Source: Mycolicibacterium sp. CBMA 226 (GTDB lineage Bacteria; Actinomycetota; Actinomycetes; Mycobacteriales; Mycobacteriaceae). Taken from it: a stretch of DNA of 64,000 nucleotides. The stretch is taken from positions 62,001 to 126,000 of the forward strand of contig NZ_VTGY01000012.1 of the NCBI RefSeq assembly GCF_009729075.1. The letters run 5' to 3'. Below are positions 18,643-26,605 of the stretch, piece by piece. The translations under genes and the position numbers were made by a program. How positions within the stretch are numbered: the first letter of the stretch is position 1; the number at the start of each line of letters is the position of its first letter. Below the pieces are notes generated by a model. The model was given only the letters and a program-made list of their open reading frames with translations. It did not search any database and was not told the origin of the DNA.

Positions 18643-20235
18643 CTACTCGCGGTTGAGCGCGGCCTCTTCCAGATCCAGCCCGTGCAGCACCGAGCGCAGC
18701 ACCTCGTCGTCGATGTTGCCGGCATCGCGTTCGGCGATGTACGTCTTGCGCTCTGCCGCCAGCATCTCGAGCCGCAGCCGCCGCATCGCCGACGCGGGGC
18801 TTTCGCCGATGTCGTCGTCGCTACGGCCCAGCCGCTCCCAGACGGCGTTGCGACGCCGGTCGTTCCAGGTCTGCAGCACTTCACCGACGTGCTGTTGGGC
18901 GGTGGAATCGCTACTGCGGGCCAGCAATTCGTCGAGCCGATCGGCGGCTGCCTGCGCGGCGCGACTGGATGCCGCCGCCTGCTCCAACGCATCCTGATGT
19001 GCCTCGGCCTCGCTGCGCACGTCGAGCATGCGGATGAGCCACGGCAGCGTCAGGCCGTGCAACAGCAGCGTCCCGATCACCACGACGAAGGTCAGGAACA
19101 CCAGTTGCGGCCGCCCGGGGAAGGGTGCGCCGGACAGCGTCGTCAGCGGCACACCGAATGCGGCGGCCAGTGACACGACGCCGCGCATGCCTGCCCACGC
19201 GACAATGAAAACCTGCGACGGCGTCGGCGTGGGTTCCCGCTCGCGAATGCCGCGGAACAGGACCCGCGGCGTGTAGGCCATGACGTACACCCAGACGATG
19301 CGGACCCCGATGACCGTCGCCAGCACCGCGGTGGACGCCACGGCCAGGGTGACGGCGCGGATGCCGGTCAGCTCGTCGATGACCGTTGGCAGCTGCAGGC
19401 CGATCATCAGGAATGCGAAGGACTCCAGCACCAGCTGGATCGACTTCCAGACGGCGTCGTCCTGCAGTCGGGTGGCGTAGGACGCCCGGGTTGCGCGCTG
19501 TCCGAGCAGCAGCGCGGCGACCACCACCGCGATGACGCCGGAGCCGTGCGCCTCTTCGGCCAGCCAGTAGATGAAATACGGCGCGACGAGCCCGATGGCG
19601 CTCTCTACCAGCGGATCGTCGAGCCAGGTCCGGATGAACTCGATCAGCCAGCCGATCAGCCCGCCGATCACGATGCCGCCCACCGCGGCGAGCGCGAAGG
19701 TGCCCAGCGCGCCCTGCCACGTCGCCGCCGCGCCGATGGCAGCCGCGAGAGCCACCTTGTATGCGGTCAGCGCGGTGGCGTCGTTGAGCAGGCTCTCGCC
19801 GCCGAGCAGCGTCATGATCTGACGGGGAAGTCCCAGCCGGCGGCCGATGGCGGCGGCCGACACCGCGTCGGGCGGCGCGACGATCGCCCCCAGGGTGAGG
19901 GCCGCGGCGACCGTCAGCTCCGGGACAGTGTGGAACGCGACGAACCCCACGACCAGCGTGGTGGCCAGCGGCAGCCCGACCGCGAGCAGCCCGATGGGGC
20001 GGACGTTCTTGCGTAGGGCCAGGTAACTGCTCTCCAGCCCGGCCGACCACAGCAGTGGCGGCAGCACCACGAACATGACCAACTGCGGCTGCATCTCGAT
20101 GGCGGGCACGCCGGGAATCAGCCCGACGGCCAGTCCGGCGACGACGAGCCCCAGGGGCGCGGAGACGTCGTACCGCCGCGCCAGCGCGGCCAACAACACC
20201 GAGGCCACCAGCACTGCCAGCAGTGGGGCACCCAC
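18643..20235 (-). CDS. Na+/H+ antiporter, CPA1 (NhaP-type) family
   Basis: A 530-residue membrane protein with about 12 helices in residues 1-400. It has the family blocks VLPPLLWSAGLES near residue 57, GAIVAPPDAVSAAAIGRRLG near 115 and GGESLLNDATALTAYKVAL near 145; the last two contain the ion-binding Asp residues. The last 125 residues are a charged cytosolic domain. It exchanges Na+ (or K+) for protons in pH and salt homeostasis. The start is the GTG at 20235. Two tandem hairpin repeats follow its stop codon. Confidence 0.93.
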   Translation of the reverse strand: MGAPLLAVLVASVLLAALARRYDVSAPLGLVVAGLAVGLIPGVPAIEMQPQLVMFVVLPPLLWSAGLESSYLALRKNVRPIGLLAVGLPLATTLVVGFVAFHTVPELTVAAALTLGAIVAPPDAVSAAAIGRRLGLPRQIMTLLGGESLLNDATALTAYKVALAAAIGAAATWQGALGTFALAAVGGIVIGGLIGWLIEFIRTWLDDPLVESAIGLVAPYFIYWLAEEAHGSGVIAVVVAALLLGQRATRASYATRLQDDAVWKSIQLVLESFAFLMIGLQLPTVIDELTGIRAVTLAVASTAVLATVIGVRIVWVYVMAYTPRVLFRGIREREPTPTPSQVFIVAWAGMRGVVSLAAAFGVPLTTLSGAPFPGRPQLVFLTFVVVIGTLLLHGLTLPWLIRMLDVRSEAEAHQDALEQAAASSRAAQAAADRLDELLARSSDSTAQQHVGEVLQTWNDRRRNAVWERLGRSDDDIGESPASAMRRLRLEMLAAERKTYIAERDAGNIDDEVLRSVLHGLDLEEAALNRE

Positions 20236-20278
20236 GTCCTGAAACCTCCTCGGTCAGCCAGCCCTATCCTTGTTCAAC

Positions 20279-20602
20279 ATGCTGGGGAAATGGATGCAGT
20301 CACGGGCAACGCGACCGCGCGAAGAAAATTCCCCGACCACCTGCACGCACCTCGCCGATGCGCTCGGTCAGGCCGAACCGGAGCCGCAGACGCCCGGGCG
20401 CTGTGGTGACTGTGCGGCACTTGGGGAGGATACGTGGGCGCACCTTCGGATGTGTCTGACCTGCGGACAGGTCAGCTGTTGTGATTCCAGTCCGCACCAA
20501 CACGCCAATGAGCATTACCGTCGCACCGGTCATCCCGTGATGCGGTCGGTCGAGCCGGGGGAGAGCTGGCGGTGGTGCTACGTCGATATCAGATTGGGTT
20601 GA
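20279..20602 (+). CDS. UBP-type zinc finger protein
   Basis: A small 107-residue protein whose residues 22-95 form a UBP-type zinc finger: a CTH motif, CGDC, CLTCGQVSCC and several histidines (HQHANEHYRRTGH). The fold binds zinc, and in eukaryotes it binds ubiquitin C-termini; bacterial copies are uncharacterised. The ATG at 20279 lies 8 bases after TATCCT, and a TTG at 20270 is also in frame. It is divergent from the antiporter, and the PurT-like gene follows it by 34 bases. Confidence 0.85.
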   Translation: MLGKWMQSRATRPREENSPTTCTHLADALGQAEPEPQTPGRCGDCAALGEDTWAHLRMCLTCGQVSCCDSSPHQHANEHYRRTGHPVMRSVEPGESWRWCYVDIRLG

Positions 20603-20603
20603 C

Positions 20604-20625
20604 CGGGCGAGCGGAGCGACGGGGG
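20604..20625 (+). repeat. Short GC-rich gene-junction repeat, copy 2
   Basis: The core GGGCGAGCGGAGCGACGGGG differs at one base from the copy at 12733-12753. Here it ends in GGGGGAGG, which is the ribosome site of the TTG-started PurT-like gene. Confidence 0.5.
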
Positions 20626-20636
20626 AGGTTGGTGAG

Positions 20637-21776
20637 TTGGTAGACCGGACAACGGTTCTGGTACTCGGCACCGGCGAGCTGTGCGGTGAACTGGTGCTGT
20701 CCTTCCAGCGGCTGGGGACGCGGGCGTCCGCGGTGCCCGTGCCGACCGGGGCGGCGGCACTGCAGGGCCTGATCGACCGGCACACACCACAGGTGGTGGT
20801 GGTCCAGTCCCCGGCGGCGGATCTCGGTGCCGACGTCGTGGAGCGGCTGGCCGCTCTCGACGACGTCGCGGTCTTCCCGACGCCGGGCGCCCTGCGGCTC
20901 GCGTCGGATCGCGAGGCGCTGCGCACGTTGGCGGCCGACGAGCTGGGGCTGCCGACGACGCCGTTCTGGTTCGCCGGTTCGGTCGACGAACTGACCGCGG
21001 TGGCCGAGCACGCCGGGCTGCCGCTCACGGTGACGCCGGCGGCCAACACCGCGGGCGCGGGCCATTCGGTGCTGTCCCGCGTCGAGGACGTCGACGTCGC
21101 GTGGCACCGTGCGGTGTCTGCCGGCGGTGACCGGGTGATGGCCGAGGCGATCGTCGACGTGGCCGCCGAGTTCACCATGCTGACGGTGCGGACCCAGAGC
21201 CAGGCGGGTCCGGTCGTGCAGTTCTGCGAGCCGATTGGGCACCGCCGTGACACCTCTTTTGCGGGTGGCGGTCCGTTGGAGTTGTGGCAGCCGCATGCGC
21301 TGTCGGAGTCGGCGCTGGACGCGGCCCGCTCGATCGCCGCCCGGATCGTGGGCAAGCTCGGTGGCACCGGGCTGTTCACGGTCGACCTGCTGCTCGGCGC
21401 CGACCCGGAGTCCGGGGCCGAGGAGGTGTACTTCGCGACGGTCCATCCCATATTGACGGGCGCCGGCTTCGTGACGACGCGATCGCAGCGGCTGTCGCAG
21501 TTCGACCTGCACGCGCGGGCGATCCTCGGCCTGCCGGTCGACACCATCATGATCTCGCCGGCCGCCGGTGAGGTCAGCCGCCCGTCGTCGGACAAGGCGG
21601 CGGTCGCGCGCGCACTGCCCGATGCGCTGGCCATCGCCGAGAGCGACGTGCGGCTCTCGGGCGAGGTGTGTGTGGCACTGGCGACCGCGCCGGACGTGGT
21701 GCGGGCACGTGACCGCGCGCATCAGGTGGCCGCTGTCCTCAGCCATGCAGCGGCGATCAGCCAGACAGGGAAGTGA
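20637..21776 (+). CDS. PurT-like ATP-grasp protein with degenerate active site
   Basis: A 379-residue protein in the place of purT (Rv0389) before rhodanese and metZ. It follows the order of formate-dependent GAR transformylase: GTGELCGEL at the N-terminus, LAADELGLPTTPFWF near 105 and EPIGHRR near 200. Several conserved catalytic positions are changed. The nucleotide-binding Lys of the KP..GKG block is Thr133, with GAG in place of GKG. The metal-binding Glu of the SEVSPRPHDTG block is Thr268, and the rest of that block reads HPILTGAG. The N-terminal glycinamide-ribotide loop is shortened. The frame is intact, with a strong ribosome site before a TTG start, so it is expressed but probably not a standard PurT. 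Confidence 0.8.
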   Translation: MVDRTTVLVLGTGELCGELVLSFQRLGTRASAVPVPTGAAALQGLIDRHTPQVVVVQSPAADLGADVVERLAALDDVAVFPTPGALRLASDREALRTLAADELGLPTTPFWFAGSVDELTAVAEHAGLPLTVTPAANTAGAGHSVLSRVEDVDVAWHRAVSAGGDRVMAEAIVDVAAEFTMLTVRTQSQAGPVVQFCEPIGHRRDTSFAGGGPLELWQPHALSESALDAARSIAARIVGKLGGTGLFTVDLLLGADPESGAEEVYFATVHPILTGAGFVTTRSQRLSQFDLHARAILGLPVDTIMISPAAGEVSRPSSDKAAVARALPDALAIAESDVRLSGEVCVALATAPDVVRARDRAHQVAAVLSHAAAISQTGK

Positions 21777-21778
21777 CC

Positions 21779-22228
21779 ATGACCGAATCGGAATCGCAGC
21801 CCCGGCAGACCCTGGGCCCGTTCCTGGCCGCGCTCGGGGTGATTGTGGTCCTCGTGGTCATAATTGCCGTCCTGAACGCGATCGGGGTGTTCGGCCGGAA
21901 TGATCCGACGCCGGAGCAGCTGGTGCGCACCGCGGTCGTCGGCCAGAACGACGGGCTGCAGCGCAAGGACTACGCGCGCTTCCAGACGTACACCTGCAAG
22001 GCGCAGGCCGGTACCGAGTCGGATGTGCTTGCCAAGCAGCAGGATTCGGCGGCGAAGAACGGACAGCGGTACGTCGACGAGGTGACGGACATCAAGTTCG
22101 ACGGCGAGAAGGCCACCGCAGTGTTGATGTACCACTTCGACAAGACGCCGGACCAGAAGCCGAAAGCACCGGTGGCGCTGGTGCACGAGGACGGCGCGTG
22201 GAAGGTGTGCTCGCCGGTCCCGAGCTAG
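21779..22228 (+). CDS. Membrane-anchored protein of unknown function
   Basis: A 149-residue protein with a short cytosolic start, one membrane helix (FLAALGVIVVLVVIIAVLNA, residues 14-33) and an outer domain of about 110 residues that resembles small lumazine-binding or DUF4878-like folds. That domain contains two cysteines (YTCK and WKVC) that could form a disulfide. A GTG at 21773, overlapping the previous stop, is also in frame. It lies in the same gene string as the PurT-like and rhodanese genes. Confidence 0.75.
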   Translation: MTESESQPRQTLGPFLAALGVIVVLVVIIAVLNAIGVFGRNDPTPEQLVRTAVVGQNDGLQRKDYARFQTYTCKAQAGTESDVLAKQQDSAAKNGQRYVDEVTDIKFDGEKATAVLMYHFDKTPDQKPKAPVALVHEDGAWKVCSPVPS

Positions 22229-22248
22229 TTTGTGACAGACTCGCATCC

Positions 22249-22662
22249 GTGAGCTACGCGGGAGATATCACGCCGCAGCAGGCCTGGGACCTGCTGAGTG
22301 AGAACCCCGAGGCGGTGCTCGTCGACTGCCGGACCGACGCCGAATGGCGCTGGGTGGGCGTGCCTGACATCTCCAGCCTCGGACGTGACGTTGTGTACAT
22401 CGAGTGGGTGTCCGGTGACGGCAAACGAAACACGAGTTTCGTCGACGACCTGCGGGCTGCGGGCGTGACGCCCGGCGAACGGCCGGTGGTGTTCCTCTGT
22501 CGCTCGGGCAACCGGTCGATCGGGGCCGCCGAGGCGGCGACCGCGGCGGGCATCGGCCCGTCGTACAACGTGCTCGACGGTTTCGAGGGACATCTCGACG
22601 AGCAGGGGCATCGCGGCGGCAGTGGCTGGCGTGCCATCGGGCTGCCGTGGGTGCAGTCGTGA
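22249..22662 (+). CDS. Rhodanese-like domain protein (Rv0390-like)
   Basis: A 137-residue single-domain sulfurtransferase. VLVDCRTDAEWRWVG is the N-terminal signature, and FLCRSGNRS holds the active-site cysteine loop near residue 84. It probably carries persulfide sulfur. Its 3' end overlaps the metZ start by 4 bases, which links it to sulfur amino-acid synthesis as in M. tuberculosis. I chose the GTG at 22249 because it begins at the conserved region. Confidence 0.92.
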   Translation: MSYAGDITPQQAWDLLSENPEAVLVDCRTDAEWRWVGVPDISSLGRDVVYIEWVSGDGKRNTSFVDDLRAAGVTPGERPVVFLCRSGNRSIGAAEAATAAGIGPSYNVLDGFEGHLDEQGHRGGSGWRAIGLPWVQS

Positions 22663-23891
22663 GGGGCGTGAACGCCGACGGCGTCCCCTCGGTCCGGGTC
22701 CCCGCACCGCTGCCGGACGGTGTCAGCCAGGCGACCATCGGCGTGCGCGGCGGACTGCTGCGGTCCGAGTTCGAGGAGACCGCCGAGGCGATGTTCCTGA
22801 CCTCGGGGTACGTCTACGAGTCGGCGGCCGCCGCGGAGCAGGCGTTCACGGGCGAGATCGACCGGTACGTGTACTCGCGCTACGGCAACCCGACCATCCA
22901 GATGTTCGAGGAACGGCTGCGCCTCATCGAGGGAGCGCCGGCGGCGTTCGCGACGGCGACGGGCATGGCCGCGGTGTTCACCGCGCTGGGCGCGCTGCTC
23001 GCCGCGGGAGACCGGCTGGTCGCGGCGCGCAGCCTGTTCGGTTCCTGCTTCGTGGTGTGCAACGAGATTCTGCCGCGCTGGGGTGTCGAGACCGTCTTCG
23101 TCGACGGTGATGACCTGTCGCAGTGGGAGCAGGCACTGACAGACCCCTCCAAGCCCCCCACCGCGGTGTTCTTCGAGACGCCGTCCAACCCGATGCAATC
23201 GCTGGTGGACATCGCCGCGGTGTCGGAGCTGGCGCATGCCGCCGGTGCAAAAGTGGTGCTGGACAACGTCTTCGCGACGCCGCTGCTGCAGCAGGGCCTG
23301 GAGCTCGGTGCCGACGTGGTCGTGTACTCGGGCACCAAGCACATCGACGGTCAGGGCCGCGTGCTCGGCGGTGCGATCCTCGGTGACAAGGAGTACATCT
23401 CCGGTCCGGTGCAGCAGCTGATGCGGCACACGGGTCCGGCAATGAGTGCGTTCAACGCCTGGACGATGCTGAAAGGCCTTGAGACGCTGGCTGTTCGGGT
23501 CGACTACTCGAACCGTTCGGCGCAGCGGGTGGCCGAGTTCCTAGAAGGCGTGCGCGGCGTGAACTGGGTGAAGTACCCGTTCCTGCCGTCCCATCCGCAG
23601 CATGACCTGGCCAAGCGTCAGATGCGCGGCGGCGGGACCGTCGTCACCTTCGAGCTCGACGGCGGCAAGGACCGGGCGTTCGAGGTGCTCGACAAACTGC
23701 AGGTCATCGACATCTCGAACAACCTCGGCGACGCCAAGACGCTGATCACCCACCCGGCCACCACCACGCACCGCGCGATGGGGCCGGAGGGCCGGGCCGC
23801 GATCGGTCTGGGCGACGGCGTGGTGCGGATTTCCGTCGGGCTCGAGGGCACCGAGGATCTGATTGCCGACCTGGATCAGGCGCTGAGCTAG
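22659..23891 (+). CDS. metZ: O-succinylhomoserine sulfhydrylase
   Basis: A 410-residue PLP enzyme of the Cys/Met metabolism family. It replaces the activated homoserine oxygen with sulfide to make homocysteine. Visible are the PLP lysine in YSGTKHIDGQGR near residue 228, YGNPTIQMFEERL near 75 and the FETPSNPM block near 170. The GTG at 22659 overlaps the rhodanese stop; a GTG at 22647 is also in frame. The rhodanese partner may supply sulfur. Confidence 0.95.
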   Translation: MRGVNADGVPSVRVPAPLPDGVSQATIGVRGGLLRSEFEETAEAMFLTSGYVYESAAAAEQAFTGEIDRYVYSRYGNPTIQMFEERLRLIEGAPAAFATATGMAAVFTALGALLAAGDRLVAARSLFGSCFVVCNEILPRWGVETVFVDGDDLSQWEQALTDPSKPPTAVFFETPSNPMQSLVDIAAVSELAHAAGAKVVLDNVFATPLLQQGLELGADVVVYSGTKHIDGQGRVLGGAILGDKEYISGPVQQLMRHTGPAMSAFNAWTMLKGLETLAVRVDYSNRSAQRVAEFLEGVRGVNWVKYPFLPSHPQHDLAKRQMRGGGTVVTFELDGGKDRAFEVLDKLQVIDISNNLGDAKTLITHPATTTHRAMGPEGRAAIGLGDGVVRISVGLEGTEDLIADLDQALS

Positions 23892-23902
23892 GGGGCTGGG
23901 GC

Positions 23903-24295
23903 TTGTCCAAACAGACCGCGGCCAAGAAGGCCCGTCGTAAGAAGCGGCAGACCACCCGCAACGCCAACTGGCTACCTGACGACGTGCATGCCGAAGTCGA
24001 GGCCGTCGGGCGGCTTGCGGGCGAAATCCTGCCGCGCGGTTGGGTATTCGATTCGGACTACTCCAACGACGAGTACCTGATCTGGTACTACCCGCCGTCG
24101 GGATTCGAGTCCACCGAGGATGATCCGCGCGAGTTGGTGACGCGGATCTGGGTCGCCGATCCGGATCAGCCCCAGCTCATCCTCGTCGGCACCGAAGAGG
24201 AAGGGCAGATCTACAGCTTCACCGTCGAGCAGTTGATGGCGAATCTCGATGTCATCGAGGCGTACCGGGTCGGGGATCCGGTCCCGCAGTTCTGA
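23903..24295 (+). CDS. Conserved hypothetical protein with a basic N-terminus
   Basis: A 130-residue soluble protein. Residues 1-20 are very basic (KKARRKKRQTTR) and the rest is acidic with many aromatic residues (EYLIWYYPPSGFESTEDDP). It starts at a TTG preceded by a G-rich ribosome site, 11 bases after metZ, so it probably belongs to that transcript. I do not recognise a family. The basic tail could bind nucleic acid. Confidence 0.7.
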   Translation: MSKQTAAKKARRKKRQTTRNANWLPDDVHAEVEAVGRLAGEILPRGWVFDSDYSNDEYLIWYYPPSGFESTEDDPRELVTRIWVADPDQPQLILVGTEEEGQIYSFTVEQLMANLDVIEAYRVGDPVPQF

Positions 24296-24376
24296 TTCCG
24301 GACGTCTACTCGCATTTTGTCTGCGTGGCTCGACACTCGACGCGCTGTGCTGCCGACAACTGCGGTCAGCGGTCCT

Positions 24377-24442
24377 ACGCCGAGCGTGCAGCTTTTGCCG
24401 CTCGAACCACAGATCCCCGACCAAAAGCTGCACATTCGACGT
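24377..24442. repeat. Long inverted repeat between convergent genes
   Basis: GTGCAGCTTTTG (24386-24397) and CAAAAGCTGCAC (24422-24433) pair perfectly over 12 bases. Pairing continues imperfectly outward to 24377 and 24442, 18 of 21 positions in all. It lies between two convergent genes and may act as a two-way terminator. The motif resembles dispersed mycobacterial palindromes, which I cannot verify here. Nothing else is evident in the 199-base gap. Confidence 0.65.
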
Positions 24443-24494
24443 AGTGCTCCGGGGAAGAACCCATGTTCCTCGTGCGCCAGGATTGGCCACTGAC

Positions 24495-24854
24495 TCAGCA
24501 GGTCGGTGACACCTGGTAGTGCGCGATGTGCCAACCGTTGTCGCCTTGTGTGACAAGGACACCCAGGTTCAGGCTGACCACCACTCCGTCGGGACGGGTG
24601 AAGTCCGCTCGGACGTAGGCCAGCACGACGCCCTCGGCGGGTTCGCGGATCTCATCGATGCGGTAGTCGACCGTCAGGCCGACCGGCTGCGACTCGTAGT
24701 AGTCGAAGACCCCCTGCCGCCCGATGCTGTAGGGCCGAAGTCCCTGGAATATCGCGTCTTCGGTGAACACCGCTGCGACCTCGTCGGGCCGGTGGGCGGC
24801 GATGCCGGCCTGCCACCGGTCAAGGACTTCACGAACCACTTCAGTGCCCGGCAC
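24495..24854 (-). CDS. SnoaL-like / nuclear transport factor 2 fold protein
   Basis: A protein of about 119 residues with the NTF2-like order: helix EVLDRWQAGIAAHRPDEVAAVFTEDAIFQGL, then beta strands ending in GDNGWHIAHYQVSP. Such small proteins hydrolyse, isomerise or bind small molecules. I chose the GTG at 24854, which overlaps the SDR 3' end; a GTG at 24839 is also in frame. The overlap couples it to the SDR, so both probably act on the same substrate. Confidence 0.75.
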   Translation of the reverse strand: MPGTEVVREVLDRWQAGIAAHRPDEVAAVFTEDAIFQGLRPYSIGRQGVFDYYESQPVGLTVDYRIDEIREPAEGVVLAYVRADFTRPDGVVVSLNLGVLVTQGDNGWHIAHYQVSPTC

Positions 24855-25554
24855 TTTGACCACCGTCCACGTGCAGGATTTCACCGGTGACGAACTTGGC
24901 GGTCTCCAGGTACAGCACGCCGTCGACGACGTCCGAGATGTCGCCCATGTGGCCCACCGGGTGCAGCGCCGACAGGAACTCGTGGGTCTCCGGCGAGTGC
25001 ATCGGGGTGCGGATGATGCCCAACGCGACGGCGTTGGCCCGGATTCCGCGGCTGGCATATTCGACGGCCAATGCTCGCGTCGCCGCGTTGAGGCCGCCCT
25101 TGGTCAGAGATGCCAGCGCCGAGGGCACCTGTGAGTTGGCCTGGTCCACCAGGCTGGTCGAGATGGTGACGACGTGCCCGCCGTCGCCCTGCGACTCCAT
25201 GGTTTTGATGGCGGCGCGGGTCAGTTCGAAGAATCCCCGTGAATTCACCCCGGTGATGGCGTCGTAGTCGGCGTCGGTGTATTCGGTGAAGGGCTTGGCG
25301 ATGAAGATGCCCGCGTTGTTGACCACGGTGTCGACCCGGCCGAACCGTGCCACGGCGGCGTCGACGAGTTGCTGTCCGACGCCCGGCCGGCCGATGTCAC
25401 CTGCGACGGCGAGGACCATGGGATCGCCGCTCTCGGAGATGGTGCGGGAGTTGGCGACGACGGCGTAGCCCAGTTTGCGGTAGCCGGCCACCAGGGCTTC
25501 GCCGATGCCCTGTGATGCGCCGGTGACGATCGCGACGCGCGTTGTGGTGCTCAT
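24841..25554 (-). CDS. SDR-family protein lacking the catalytic tyrosine
   Basis: A 237-residue Rossmann protein with TGASQGIG at residues 11-18, VNNAGIF near 80 and C-terminal ILHVDGGQSAGH. The catalytic lysine (K152) is present, but the YxxxK tyrosine position is Ala148 (segment ALASLTKGG). The nucleotide-binding part is intact. It is coupled to the SnoaL-like gene and divergent from a LysR regulator. I recall related SDRs with the same change, so it may be a real subfamily with altered chemistry. Confidence 0.85.
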   Translation of the reverse strand: MSTTTRVAIVTGASQGIGEALVAGYRKLGYAVVANSRTISESGDPMVLAVAGDIGRPGVGQQLVDAAVARFGRVDTVVNNAGIFIAKPFTEYTDADYDAITGVNSRGFFELTRAAIKTMESQGDGGHVVTISTSLVDQANSQVPSALASLTKGGLNAATRALAVEYASRGIRANAVALGIIRTPMHSPETHEFLSALHPVGHMGDISDVVDGVLYLETAKFVTGEILHVDGGQSAGH

Positions 25555-25675
25555 CGGAGTGGTTCCTTTCGGTTGACGTTGCTGCCCTTCACAACCACGG
25601 GCGGCACGCGTCGATGCCGCTGCCGCGGGACTTATTCGCTTCTTGCTGAGAGGCTCTGCCTACTACGCTGTCGGC

Positions 25676-26605
25676 ATGGAACTGCGGCAACTTCGGTATT
25701 ACGTCGCCGTTGCCGATGAGCTGAATTTCGGCCGGGCCGCCGAGCGGCTGCGGATCGCCGGGCCGTCGCTGTCCCAGCAGATCAAGGCGCTCGAACGTGA
25801 TCTCAAGGTGGAACTGTTCGACCGTGACCGCCGGTCGGTGCGGTTGACGGCGGCCGGTGCGTCGCTGTTGCCTCATGCCCGGTCCCTGGTGGCCCAGGCC
25901 GATGAATTACGCAGGCGGGCAATCGGTTTGTCGAACTCCGAGCCCATCCGCATCGGCTACGTCAACTGGTGCCCGACCGACTTGGCCGAGCGTGCGGCCG
26001 GCGTCGCGCAGCTGCGCGTCGACACCTGGGTCATGCCGTCGCACGCGCAGGCGGCCCGGGTCGCCGAGGGCATCCTCGATCTGGCCATCTGTTGGGTGCA
26101 GATCGACGACCTGGCCGAGCTCGAACTGGAAGCCCGGCTGATGGGGGTGGACCGGCTTTTCGCGCTGTGCGTCGGCTCCGACGACTCTCCCGTGCCTGCG
26201 AAAGACACTTTGGTGCTGGTTGATTCGGACACGGCGAGTTGGGAGTCGTGGAACCGCTACGGCGAGCAGTTCGCCGCGGACACCGGTGCGCGGGTGATGC
26301 GCACCGACGACGGCGGCGTCACCGGTCCGACGTTCTTCGAGCACGTCCGCCAGCTCGGCCGTCCGGTGCTCGTCAATCCCAGAGGACAGTCGGATGCCCT
26401 GCCGCGAGACCTGGTGCGCCGTCCGGTGATTCACCCGACGCCGCTCTGGACCTGGTCATTGGTGTGGCGGCGGGCAGAAGACAACCCTGCCGTTCACGCT
26501 GTCGTCGAGGTGCTCACGCGGGACGCCGCCGCCCTGGGGATCGATGACGCGGCGTGGCTGCCGTCCACTGATCCACATCAACAGCGCGGCCAGGGCCGCC
26601 AGTAG
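25676..26605 (+). CDS. LysR family transcriptional regulator
   Basis: A 309-residue LysR protein with the N-terminal winged helix MELRQLRYYVAVADELNFGRAAERL and the recognition segment SLSQQIKALERDL. A periplasmic-binding-like effector domain follows. The ATG at 25676 lies six bases after TACGCT, so the mRNA is probably leaderless. It is divergent from the SDR/SnoaL pair and probably regulates it. Its last 150 bases overlap the convergent MFS gene. Confidence 0.9.
   Translation: MELRQLRYYVAVADELNFGRAAERLRIAGPSLSQQIKALERDLKVELFDRDRRSVRLTAAGASLLPHARSLVAQADELRRRAIGLSNSEPIRIGYVNWCPTDLAERAAGVAQLRVDTWVMPSHAQAARVAEGILDLAICWVQIDDLAELELEARLMGVDRLFALCVGSDDSPVPAKDTLVLVDSDTASWESWNRYGEQFAADTGARVMRTDDGGVTGPTFFEHVRQLGRPVLVNPRGQSDALPRDLVRRPVIHPTPLWTWSLVWRRAEDNPAVHAVVEVLTRDAAALGIDDAAWLPSTDPHQQRGQGRQ

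Noticed and set aside
20637-21776. PurT-like gene as a simple pseudogene
   Set aside because: The frame is uninterrupted over 379 codons with a strong ribosome site and a coupled downstream gene. Loss is confined to key residues, which fits altered function better than decay.
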